Part shown: in pieces, positions 1-6,061 of the stretch
How positions within the stretch are numbered: position 1 is the first letter of the stretch
Layout of the letters: each line of letters starts with the position of its first letter
DNA from: CBCXVS01 sp965178525
Lineage (GTDB): Bacteria > Tectomicrobia > Entotheonellia > Entotheonellales > Entotheonellaceae
Assembly (NCBI GenBank): GCA_965178525.1
Contig: CBCXVS010000171.1
Coordinates: 1 to 16,514 of the forward strand
DNA length: 16,514 nt
Reading direction: 5' to 3'
Translations under genes and position numbers: made by a program
Notes under the pieces: generated by a model
Databases searched by the model: none
Told to the model about the DNA's origin: nothing
Seen by the model: only the letters and a program-made list of their open reading frames with translations

Positions 1-20
1 AAATGGACTTTTGAATTGGG

Positions 21-542
21 CTAACCTGTTGATCTACTTAACCCTCCGCCTATTCTGCCAGGGGAACTTCGGTCTAATACCCACTGCTCGTGATCCTGTG
101 CTGCCATGCCAAACGGAACCGCGGCAAGAAGTTCCAGCCCCGACCTGTTTTCCGACCAATAGTAGGGCGCCCCATGTCCCATCTCGATGCTATTGTCCCG
201 TGCGACTTCCTGGAAAATATTTTTTGTTTCGGTGACTGTCTGCCTAGCCCTTGCCGTTGCGGCAACCTGGGCTTTCACATTGATAACCAAGCGTCCTTGA
301 CTGAGCTGCTCCACATCTTCCGCAAACTTTTCGACCTCAATTTGAAAAAAGCTTTCTTTTTGCCAAGAGGTGACTAGTGTCCACGTGGTCGGTTCGGTCA
401 GTTTTTCGGTCGGATCACACGGGTCGGGCTGCGCCAAGAAATACGTTATCACCGCCGTCACAATTGCCGTCCCGATACCACTAAATACCCACTCTCGGTG
501 CTCGACAATCCACGTCCATATCTGCTGCCTTACAGATACCAT
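21..542 (-). pseudogene. Membrane-anchored TRAP (DctP-like) solute-binding protein, 5' part only
   Basis: The product would be an extracytoplasmic substrate-binding protein of a TRAP transporter. From the chosen start at 542 (GGGAG 8 bases upstream; an in-frame ATG at 566 has less support) there is a short charged, Trp-containing tail (WIVEHREWVFSGIG), one hydrophobic membrane segment at about residues 20-38, then the beginning of a DctP domain: W-x-L-V-T-S-W, F-A-E-D-V-E-Q-L-S-Q-G-R-L, and M-G-H-G-A-P-Y-Y-W. Homology fades after AAQDHEQW, and the frame stops at about 173 residues, against roughly 330 for the family. The gene is therefore truncated or frameshifted near position 75; I could not find the continuation in another frame before the window edge. 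No permease genes are visible. The family call is fairly secure; whether the break is biological is not. Confidence 0.6.
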
Positions 543-566
543 GAACCGCATCTCCCTTTTGCACAA

Positions 567-786
567 ACGCCATGATACTAAGAGATTTTCTGAGTCTATT
601 AGTCTATCATCTTACTCGATGAAAAATGTAGGGATTGGCTGAAGATAGTCTGGGGATTTCATGTCTTATACGTAAGAAAATCTAATAGGAAATTCACTCG
701 TGTGAGCGATTCGATATGGGGGCAAGCGGGGCCATTTAGTTCTCGGGCATGATGGGTATACCAGGCGCCGTTGCCTGAACTCCCCC
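567..786. other. Intergenic region between the DctP-like gene and the C/G-rich repeat
   Basis: I see no credible gene here. It lies upstream of the minus-strand DctP-like gene and is more AT-rich than its surroundings, so it probably holds that gene's promoter, but no hexamer pair is convincing. A short dyad, TCTTA-tacg-TAAGA at 664-677, is the only local structure noted. Confidence 0.4.
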
Positions 787-860
787 CTAGCCCCCCTTTG
801 GCAAAAGGGGAATCGCATACAAGTGGAAAACTGAATAGCCCTGGGGGGCAAGGGGGCTAG
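787..860. repeat. C/G-rich inverted repeat, possible MITE or REP-like element
   Basis: CTAGCCCCC at 787-795 is inverted as GGGGGCTAG at 852-860. Nested inside is a perfect 7-bp hairpin, CCCCTTT-ggca-AAAGGGG, at 793-810. The element ends right at the -35 hexamer of the toxin-antitoxin promoter. From memory, similar CTAGCCCCCC/TTTGGCAAAGGGG sequences recur between genes of several bacteria; that cannot be verified here. It could instead act as a bidirectional terminator, although no T-run follows. Confidence 0.5.
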
Positions 861-890
861 TTGACCCTTCTGGGCTCTTTGTGATAGTAT
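861..890 (+). promoter_or_regulatory. Predicted sigma70-type promoter of the toxin-antitoxin operon
   Basis: TTGACC at 861-866 and TAGTAT at 885-890 are separated by 18 bases (17 if ATAGTA at 884 is used). The -10 element touches the palindromic operator at 889-911, a layout expected for an autorepressed antitoxin operon. Confidence 0.5.
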
Positions 891-911
891 CAAATTAGAT
901 GCTAATTTGAT
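889..911. promoter_or_regulatory. Perfect palindromic operator upstream of the antitoxin gene
   Basis: ATCAAATTAG at 889-898 and CTAATTTGAT at 902-911 are exact reverse complements around a 3-base spacer. The site overlaps the predicted -10 region and lies 23 bases before the antitoxin start. Phd/YefM antitoxins are known to bind such operators, alone or with their toxin, and repress their own operon; its use here is inferred from position and symmetry. Confidence 0.65.
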
Positions 912-934
912 GTCTAAGCACAGGACTCGATACA

Positions 935-1240
935 ATGAACACTCAACTCATCGATCTGAAAAACATTCGCTCCTTAACGGACTTCAAGCGCAATACGGCT
1001 GCCTTTCTCGATGAGCTGCGAAACAGTGGACTCCCGCTGGTGTTGACCATCAACGGCAAGGCCGCCTTCGTAGTGCAAGATGCCGCAGCCTATCAGGAAC
1101 TTCTCGATAAGGTCGAACAGGCAGAAGCGGTCGAAGGGATTCGGCGTGGACTCGATTCGATGAAACGCGGAGAGGGCAAACCAGCAGGTGAGGTGTTCTC
1201 CGAAATTCGAGCCAAATACGATATTCCCTCTGACGTATGA
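935..1240 (+). CDS. Phd/YefM-family antitoxin
   Basis: A 101-residue type II antitoxin expected to bind and neutralise the toxin encoded immediately downstream and to repress the operon. The N-terminal Phd/YefM fold is recognisable: an N-terminal strand, then L-T-D-F-K-R-N-T-A-A-F-L-D-E-L, the strand L-P-L-V-L-T-I-N-G-K-A-A-F-V-V-Q-D, and Y-Q-E-L-L-D-K-V. The C-terminal third (about residues 65-101) is charged and helical, as expected of the toxin-wrapping tail. A weak AGGA lies 9 bases before the ATG. The stop overlaps the toxin start (ATGA at 1237-1240), implying translational coupling. The palindrome at 889-911 is its probable operator. It looks intact. Confidence 0.88.
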   Translation: MNTQLIDLKNIRSLTDFKRNTAAFLDELRNSGLPLVLTINGKAAFVVQDAAAYQELLDKVEQAEAVEGIRRGLDSMKRGEGKPAGEVFSEIRAKYDIPSDV

Positions 1241-1563
1241 CCTATCAAATCATTATCCAGCCAGAGGCACATGAGGAGATCGAAGCGGCTTACCGTCGGC
1301 TTCTTAGACTTGCGCCCACCAGGGCTGTAGCTTGGTATAACGGGCTCCAACAAACCATCAACTCCTTGCAAACTCTGCCTGGGCGTTGTCCACTCGCCCC
1401 AGAAAATGAATATTTTGCGGAAGAGATTCGGCAGCTCTTGTATGGCCGACGTGGAGGTGTTTACCGCATTCTGTTTACCATTGTCGATGATATCTCCGTT
1501 CATGTGTTGCATGTGCGTCATGGTGCTCGGAATATACTCCGGGGAGATGAAGATGATGAGTAG
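1237..1563 (+). CDS. RelE/ParE-family toxin
   Basis: A 108-residue RelE/ParE-superfamily toxin. Family members either cleave mRNA at the ribosome (RelE branch) or poison DNA gyrase (ParE branch); the sequence alone does not decide which. Recognisable elements are the N-terminal strand Y-Q-I-I-I-Q-P-E-A, a helical hairpin at about residues 12-45, the segment L-L-Y-G-R-R-G-G-V-Y-R-I-L-F-T-I (R then YRILF is typical), and the C-terminal strand V-H-V-L-H-V-R-H-G-A-R. It overlaps the antitoxin gene by 4 bp and has no Shine-Dalgarno of its own, so coupled translation is likely. It ends in a short acidic tail and appears complete. Confidence 0.88.
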   Translation: MTYQIIIQPEAHEEIEAAYRRLLRLAPTRAVAWYNGLQQTINSLQTLPGRCPLAPENEYFAEEIRQLLYGRRGGVYRILFTIVDDISVHVLHVRHGARNILRGDEDDE

Positions 1564-1580
1564 ATGTAAAGGCTAGAACC

Positions 1581-1826
1581 ATGTCAGGTGACCAACCAAG
1601 TATAACGTCTGTTCGTCGGCAGGCTGCCGAAGGCGATCTTCAATTTGAGGTGTATCTTCCGCCAAGTCTTGCAGATTGGGTCATCGATCTTGTCGAGCAA
1701 GCTATATTCCACTCTCCTTCTGAAGCCGTTTTGGTTGCCATGCAATCGTTCCGCGAACTCGATGAGCACCCTGATTTTGTTGCCCCAGACTCTCGCGCGG
1801 GATTTTGCCATCGGCAGCATACCTAA
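1581..1826 (+). pseudogene. ParD-like antitoxin, 3'-truncated
   Basis: The N-terminal 60 or so residues resemble ParD-like ribbon-helix-helix antitoxins: a strand F-E-V-Y-L-P-P-S-L-A-D-W-V, then a helix-turn-helix with V-E-Q-A-I-F-H-S-P-S-E-A-V. After E-L-D-E-H-P-D the sequence stops resembling the family and ends in an unrelated tail. This tail lies opposite the end of the minus-strand DUF433 remnant, so the two gene ends were probably joined by a deletion. It starts 17 bp after the toxin gene with AAAGG 9 bases before ATG, and could still be co-transcribed with the upstream pair. No partner toxin follows. Whether the truncated product is made or functional is unknown. Confidence 0.55.
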
Positions 1827-1997
1827 GCGCCTCGCGGATATCCTCGTGTTCGAGATCGGGGAATGCACCGAGGATGTCTGCATCGCTCATTCCTTCTGCC
1901 ACCATGCTGACGATGGTCGCCACGGGAATGCGCAATCCCCTGATACAGGGCACCCCCCCATTTGGTGGGGGTTGACGGTAACGCGTGAAAATGCCAT
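1702..1997 (-). pseudogene. DUF433 antitoxin-like protein, frameshifted and 3'-fused
   Basis: DUF433 proteins are small helix-turn-helix proteins often paired with PIN-like toxins. The start at 1997 gives M-A-F-S-R-V-T-V-N-P-H-Q-M-G-G, and the next frame continues V-P-C-I-R-G-L-R-I-P-V-A-T-I-V-S-M-V-A-E-G, then D-I-L-G-A-F-P-D-L-E-H-E-D-I-R-E-A-L-R-Y-A-A, the family core. The frame change falls in a run of seven C (plus strand, 1953-1959); one additional base would restore a single frame. The 3' end runs into antisense of the ParD-like gene, so the native C-terminus is lost. The start lies 11 bp after the stop of the flavin oxidoreductase gene, with GAGG overlapping that stop, so it could be the last gene of that transcript. 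Confidence 0.65.
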
Positions 1998-2008
1998 CAG
2001 ATAAAACC

Positions 2009-3091
2009 TCAGGATAAATCCGCGATGCGCGGCCCGACCTCCTGCATGAGCAGTTGTAGACTCTCGTGATCCCACGACGGGTCGTCGGAGTCCTGCGTGA
2101 TCGCCAACAAAGTGCCAAACCCGCCACACGCCTCGTAGATGGCGCGAATCCGCTCGGCACATTCCTGCGGGTCGCCGACGATCCAGACGTGCTCCATCAT
2201 GTAATCCACATCCAGCGCCTCGTCGGGCATGGCCGGATCGATTTTCGTCGCCCCAATCAGCGGCGAGCCGAGGCGGTTGGGGAACTGGTGCTCGACATAA
2301 TTGCGGCCTAACACCGCCTGGGCGCGTTGGCGTGCCGAGGCCGGAGTTGGCCCCACAAAAATTTCCCGCGCCACGCGCCACTGGCTCCGGTCCGCCGTGC
2401 GCCCGGCATGGCTAGCGCCTTCCTCTACCTTGTCCCAATGGCCTTTGAGATACTGCGGCACCAACAGCGAGCTGCTCATGGGAATCCAGCCCCGCTCTCC
2501 GGCGAGACGGATGGAGTTGGAATGGGGCGAGGTCGAGGCCACGCCAATCGGCGGGTGCGGCTGCTGGTAGGGTTTCATGTAATAGCCGCGTTCTTTGACG
2601 CGGTCCAATTCCGGCGCCTCGACGTCGAAATGCTGGCCGTGATAGCTAAACTTGCCCTCCGACTCCCAGAGCTTGAGGATCACATCTAACACTTCCGCCG
2701 AGCGCGCACGCACCTGCGTGGGATCGCTAGAGTCGATGCCAAACAGGGCCAGATCGGTGGGAATGGCGCCGCCGCCGATGCCCCACTGGAAGCGGCCTCG
2801 GGCTAAATGATCCAACATGGCGATGCGATGGGCGAGGTAGACCGGATTGTGCAGTGACAAGAGCGTAACGCCCGTGCCGAGGACGATCGTTTCCGTGAGG
2901 GCGAGGGCTTTGGCGATGAGCAAGTCGGGAGCCGGGGCGTTTTCCCAGCGCTCGGTGATGTGTTGGCCAATCCAGGCTTCGCGATAGCCGAGGCGATCGG
3001 CTAGGACGATCTGCTCGATGTCGCGATCGTAGGAGTCGGCAAAGGAACGGTATGGGGGGTGGAGCGGCATCATGAAGAGTCCGAACTGCAT
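2009..3091 (-). CDS. LLM-class flavin-dependent oxidoreductase (luciferase-like monooxygenase family)
   Basis: A 360-residue member of the bacterial luciferase-like superfamily, which uses FMN or F420 to oxidise small organic substrates; the substrate here is unknown. The TIM-barrel family is clear from F-G-L-F-M-M-P at the N-terminus, D-I-E-Q-I-V-L-A-D-R-L-G-Y, A-W-I-G-Q-H, L-G-T-G-V-T-L-L-S-L-H-N-P-V, the R-F-Q-W-G-I-G-G-G segment, and the late P-I-G-V-A-S-T-S-P strand. Length matches the family. The ATG at 3091 is chosen because AAGGAG lies 6 bases upstream; an open frame continues to 3565 but without family sequence. It is divergent from the CoA-transferase gene, with a good predicted promoter at 3141-3169. 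No cofactor-reductase partner is visible. It looks intact. Confidence 0.93.
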   Translation of the reverse strand: MQFGLFMMPLHPPYRSFADSYDRDIEQIVLADRLGYREAWIGQHITERWENAPAPDLLIAKALALTETIVLGTGVTLLSLHNPVYLAHRIAMLDHLARGRFQWGIGGGAIPTDLALFGIDSSDPTQVRARSAEVLDVILKLWESEGKFSYHGQHFDVEAPELDRVKERGYYMKPYQQPHPPIGVASTSPHSNSIRLAGERGWIPMSSSLLVPQYLKGHWDKVEEGASHAGRTADRSQWRVAREIFVGPTPASARQRAQAVLGRNYVEHQFPNRLGSPLIGATKIDPAMPDEALDVDYMMEHVWIVGDPQECAERIRAIYEACGGFGTLLAITQDSDDPSWDHESLQLLMQEVGPRIADLS

Positions 3092-3140
3092 GGAGGTCTC
3101 CTTCCGTGGCATGGGAGTGATGGTCGCGGGGGCTGAGGTG

Positions 3141-3169
3141 ATGGTACTGCCGGGGGCAGGGAGTGTCAA
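3141..3169 (-). promoter_or_regulatory. Predicted sigma70-type promoter for the LLM oxidoreductase gene
   Basis: On the minus strand TTGACA (plus 3164-3169) is followed after 17 bases by TACCAT (plus 3141-3146). The start codon lies about 50 bases downstream. Confidence 0.5.
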
Positions 3170-3185
3170 GCGGGGGTGGTTGACA
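3164..3185. promoter_or_regulatory. TGTCAA-N10-TTGACA inverted repeat between divergent genes
   Basis: TGTCAA at 3164-3169 and TTGACA at 3180-3185 are exact reverse complements separated by 10 bases. They may simply be the two back-to-back -35 hexamers, or a regulator site controlling both genes. Both readings predict shared control of the divergent pair. Confidence 0.45.
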
Positions 3186-3208
3186 GGGGATAGCGGATGC
3201 ACGAAGAT
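3180..3208 (+). promoter_or_regulatory. Possible promoter for the CoA-transferase gene
   Basis: A consensus TTGACA at 3180-3185 is followed after 17 bases by the weak -10 candidate GAAGAT at 3203-3208. The -35 is excellent and the -10 poor, so an activator or another start point is possible. Confidence 0.3.
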
Positions 3209-3260
3209 GGAGCCGCGAAGCGGCAGGCAGGAAGAAGAGGAAGCAAGAGAGGAGAAGGGG

Positions 3261-4577
3261 ATGACGTTACCGCGGCCATTGCAGGGGGTGCGGGTGTTGG
3301 ATTTTACCTGGGTGCGGGCGGGGCCTTGGGCGACGCGCTGGTTGGGGGCGTTTGGGGCTGATGTGATCAAAATCGAGTGGCCGGAACGCTTGGATATTTT
3401 GCGTGGCACACCCCATACCACACCTCCCGGGATTGAGCGGGGGCCGAATACGATTGGGCAGTTTAACGATACGAGTGCGAATAAACGGGGGATGACGCTG
3501 AATGTGTGCTCGCCCAAAGGCATGGCGATCGTGAAAGAGCTCGTGGCCAAAAGCGATATCGTCATCGAGAATTTTAGTTCGCGGGTGATGCAGAATTGGG
3601 GTCTGGGTTATGAGGAGCTGTGTCATATCCGGCCCGATATCATTTATGTCACCATGGCGGGATTTGGCCATACCGGACCGCAGCATCGCTATACCACCAT
3701 GGGGCCGTCGGCCCAGGCGCTGTCGGGGTTGACGTTTCTTTCCGGCTTGCCCGGCAAGCCGCCGGCCGGGTGGGGCTGGTCGTATTTGGATGATACCGGC
3801 GGGATGTATGGCGCCATGTGTACGCTGACGGCGCTGCGGCATCGCCATGCCACGGGACGCGGGCAGCATGTGGACCTGTCACAGATGACGGCGGGGATTA
3901 CCCTGAATGGCCCGGCGTTTTTGGATCACACGGTGAACGGCCGCCCGGCTCGGCGCGAGGGATTCCCGCCGGGAAACCGCACGGTATGGCCCGGCGCGCC
4001 GCTGTTGAATAATTACCGCGGCCCGACCGTGGCGCCGCATAATGCGTATCGCACGAAAGGCGGCGGGTATAACGATTGGTGCGTCATTGCCTGTTTTTCG
4101 GACGCGGAGTGGCAGGCGTTGGTTGACCTCATGGGGCGGCCTGCTTGGGCCACGGATGCGGCGTTGGCCAGCCTACATGGGCGTATCCAGCAGCAGGAAG
4201 AGATGGACCGAGGGATCGAAGCCTGGACCAAGACCATGGAGAAGTACGACGTGATGGCGACCTGTCAGTCTGCCGGGGTGCGGGCCATACCGGTGCAGAG
4301 TTCTGAGGACCGGGTCACGCATGATCCGCAACTGCGGGAGCGGGGTCTGTATACCGAACTCGAACACCCGATGTTGGGACGGAGTACGTTCCAGGGCCCA
4401 CCCTTTAACTTGTCCGAATCGCCAGCGGTGCTTGAGCGGCCAGCGCCGCTGATTGGCCAGCATACGCGAGAGGTGCTGCAAGAGCTGTTAGAGATGAGCT
4501 TGGACGACATTCGCACCGGATACGAGGACGGCACGTTCTGGCCCGCGCAGATGCCTAGGTATCCGGAATGGCCTTAA
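3261..4577 (+). CDS. CaiB/BaiF-family (type III) CoA-transferase
   Basis: A 438-residue enzyme of the family that moves CoA between organic acids through an Asp-linked intermediate. Family landmarks are V-R-V-L-D-F-T-W-V-R-A-G-P near the N-terminus, G-A-D-V-I-K-I-E, N-K-R-G-M-T-L-N-V, V-I-E-N-F-S at about residue 100, R-P-D-I-I-Y-V-T-M-A-G-F-G-H-T-G-P at about 125-143, and Y-L-D-D-T-G-G at about 175-181, where Asp177 or Asp178 is the likely catalytic residue. The ATG at 3261 follows AGGAG with about 7 bases spacing; the open frame upstream to 3072 is not family-like. Its last codons (P-E-W-P, stop) lie inside the left inverted repeat of the insertion sequence, so the native C-terminus may have been trimmed by a few residues. 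The substrate is unknown. Confidence 0.92.
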   Translation: MTLPRPLQGVRVLDFTWVRAGPWATRWLGAFGADVIKIEWPERLDILRGTPHTTPPGIERGPNTIGQFNDTSANKRGMTLNVCSPKGMAIVKELVAKSDIVIENFSSRVMQNWGLGYEELCHIRPDIIYVTMAGFGHTGPQHRYTTMGPSAQALSGLTFLSGLPGKPPAGWGWSYLDDTGGMYGAMCTLTALRHRHATGRGQHVDLSQMTAGITLNGPAFLDHTVNGRPARREGFPPGNRTVWPGAPLLNNYRGPTVAPHNAYRTKGGGYNDWCVIACFSDAEWQALVDLMGRPAWATDAALASLHGRIQQQEEMDRGIEAWTKTMEKYDVMATCQSAGVRAIPVQSSEDRVTHDPQLRERGLYTELEHPMLGRSTFQGPPFNLSESPAVLERPAPLIGQHTREVLQELLEMSLDDIRTGYEDGTFWPAQMPRYPEWP

Positions 4578-4584
4578 GTTAAGC
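4563..4584 (+). repeat. Left terminal inverted repeat of the IS4-like element
   Basis: It begins CCGGAATGGCCTTAAG and pairs with 6039-6060 with two mismatches (third and eighteenth bases). It supplies the stop codon of the CoA-transferase on one strand and of the transposase on the other. Confidence 0.8.
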
Positions 4585-5982
4585 TCTAACTGCTGGTCGT
4601 GTCAACGGTTGACCCAACACATGAGGGGGTTTTGTCATGAGGGGAGCGGTCTGGGGTCGTCGCTTTTGGACGCGGGGTTCGACCCGGTTCGGACGAGAGA
4701 GGTGGACGAATAATTCCTCTCAGGGCCCCCCACTGTCGGGTTCACTGCACCCCCGCAGAGCATCGATAACGCTGATCCGTTCAACATCCGCCGGTTGATG
4801 CTTGGCCGATTGGACAATGACCCGTCGGACCAGGTTGTAGAGCAGAAGGAAAACGGTCCGTTCTTGCCGTACTCCCACCACGGTTTTGCCGGGCCGTGCA
4901 TCCATCTGCATCGCAGTTTTGAGTGGTCTCAGACGCGTTGCTGCTTCCCAGCGTTTGAAGGAGGGTTCGGCCAGATCATCTTTTGAAGAGCATGGCGCAT
5001 CCACTCAGGTCGTGACCAACGTGAGCACTCGCGAGCGCAAGCCGGGCTGGATCACCTGATGCCGCAACTCTGGCAGGAAAAGCGATGCAGGGAACGCTGC
5101 CAAGGTTGGGGGATCGAGCCCAGCCGGCCAGGTCTTGGGCTGGAACCCTTCCACCCGTTGGTCCTGCTGGCCATGGGCCATGATCCACCGCGAGCGGGGT
5201 AGACCTTGGCTCTGAGGGGTCGGTCGGGTAGCGGGGATCACCAAGGGCCGAGACGGGGTGAAAGCGACCATCTGTCGGGCACCGACTCGCATGAGGGCGG
5301 GCAAACCGGCCAGTCTGAGCAAGGCCATCTGGGCATCGGACGATAGGCCCCGCTCCGTCACCAGCACCTCACCTGGTTCCATGGCCGGATGCATCGGTTG
5401 GACTGGGGACAACTCGTGGGGGTTCAAAGCAGACGCCGCTAGGGGGGGGAGCAGGCCCCTGCCCGCATGGAAAAGCGCCAGCAGCCGGGCCACGGGAAAG
5501 CCACCGCCGGGCGGTTGTTCGCCGGGCGGGCCGACCTCGTCTTGCCACACCGGGGTATCGGGCCTGGCGCCCCCGGAGGCCTCGACGAAGAAAACGCGAT
5601 GGCCATGCCAGCGCCCGTCCTCCAAGGCCGTGGCCGGGCCGACTGGCCGACGCGTTCGCAGAGGTGGTCCAGCACGCCTCCAGGCAGCTGGGTAGGAGCC
5701 GGGCAGGAGGCCGAGGCACTGGAGTAGCCACCCGTTCAGTGCGGGAGATGACGGCAGGCGGCATGGCCAGGGAGAAGTTGCCCCAGAGAGGCCTGGACGG
5801 TGACGACCGGATGGAGGAGGCGGTCGCGCCACTCGGTATAGCCGACCGCCTCACACGCCGCCGGAACGGCCTCGGATGGGAGGTGGGCGGCGCAGTCGGC
5901 CTGGAGGCGTTGCAGCCGGGGGGTGATACGGGATATCCGGAGCGCTTCTCCTGTCAGTGGGGGGAATGAAGGCCCTCATCAT
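4579..5982 (-). pseudogene. IS4-family transposase, multiply frameshifted and catalytically dead
   Basis: Pieces of one DDE transposase can be followed through at least three frames. An N-terminal stretch (W-R-D-R-L-L-H-P-V-V-T-V-Q) lies near 5800. The core, in one frame from about 5665 to 5005, reads R-W-H-G-H-R-V-F-F-V, G-G-G-F-P-V-A-R-L-L-A-L-F-H-A-G, G-E-V-L-V-T-E-R-G-L, G-L-P-R-S-R-W and R-V-L-T-L-V-T-T, then a stop. The C-terminal part is F-L-L-L-Y-N-L-V-R-R-V and R-I-S-V-I-D-A-L-R-G, ending N-R-V-E-P-R-V-Q-K-R-R-P to the stop at 4579. Positions expected to hold the acidic catalytic residues are altered: V-E-A-S-G where D-G-S-G is usual, E-R-G-L for D-R-G, and W-E-A-A-T for W-x-x-E-T. 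The 5' limit near 5982 is approximate. Confidence 0.78.
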
Positions 5983-6038
5983 GAGAGGAGAGTCGGTCTC
6001 AGGCAATCGGCGTAACTGCTTCATCAAGAAAGGAGTTG

Positions 6039-6060
6039 GCTTGACTTAAGGCCATTCGGG
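6039..6060 (-). repeat. Right terminal inverted repeat of the IS4-like element
   Basis: It ends ACTTAAGGCCATTCGGG, the inverse of the left end apart from two bases. Sequence after 6060 immediately reads as cytochrome coding sequence, so this marks the truncation point of that gene. Confidence 0.78.
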
Positions 6061-6061
6061 C

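Larger units (their letters stand above)
4563..6060 (-). mobile_element. IS4-like insertion sequence, complete but inactive copy
   Basis: About 1.5 kb bounded by 22-bp imperfect terminal inverted repeats (20 of 22 match) and filled by one decayed transposase gene on the minus strand. The first 116 bp recur at the window's right end in the same orientation. No target-site duplication is visible: the left flank reads TAGGTAT and the right flank CCATGAT. The left flank is the end of the CoA-transferase gene and the right flank is the interior of a cytochrome gene. An old insertion followed by deletion or recombination explains this best. Confidence 0.8.

Noticed and set aside
666..935. 89-codon minus-strand frame over the C/G-rich repeat
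   Set aside because: It covers an inverted repeat and the toxin-antitoxin promoter and has no recognisable domain.
3072..3260. N-terminal extension of the CoA-transferase
   Set aside because: The upstream frame crosses the divergent promoter region and is not family-like; ATG at 3261 has a good ribosome site.
3092..3565. N-terminal extension of the LLM oxidoreductase
   Set aside because: Same control region read on the other strand; the start at 3091 has AAGGAG at correct spacing and begins at the family's conserved N-terminus.
3267..3869. 200-codon open frame on the minus strand inside the CoA-transferase gene
   Set aside because: It is the antisense of a well-conserved CaiB-family gene, has Pro/Arg-rich low-complexity composition and no ribosome site.
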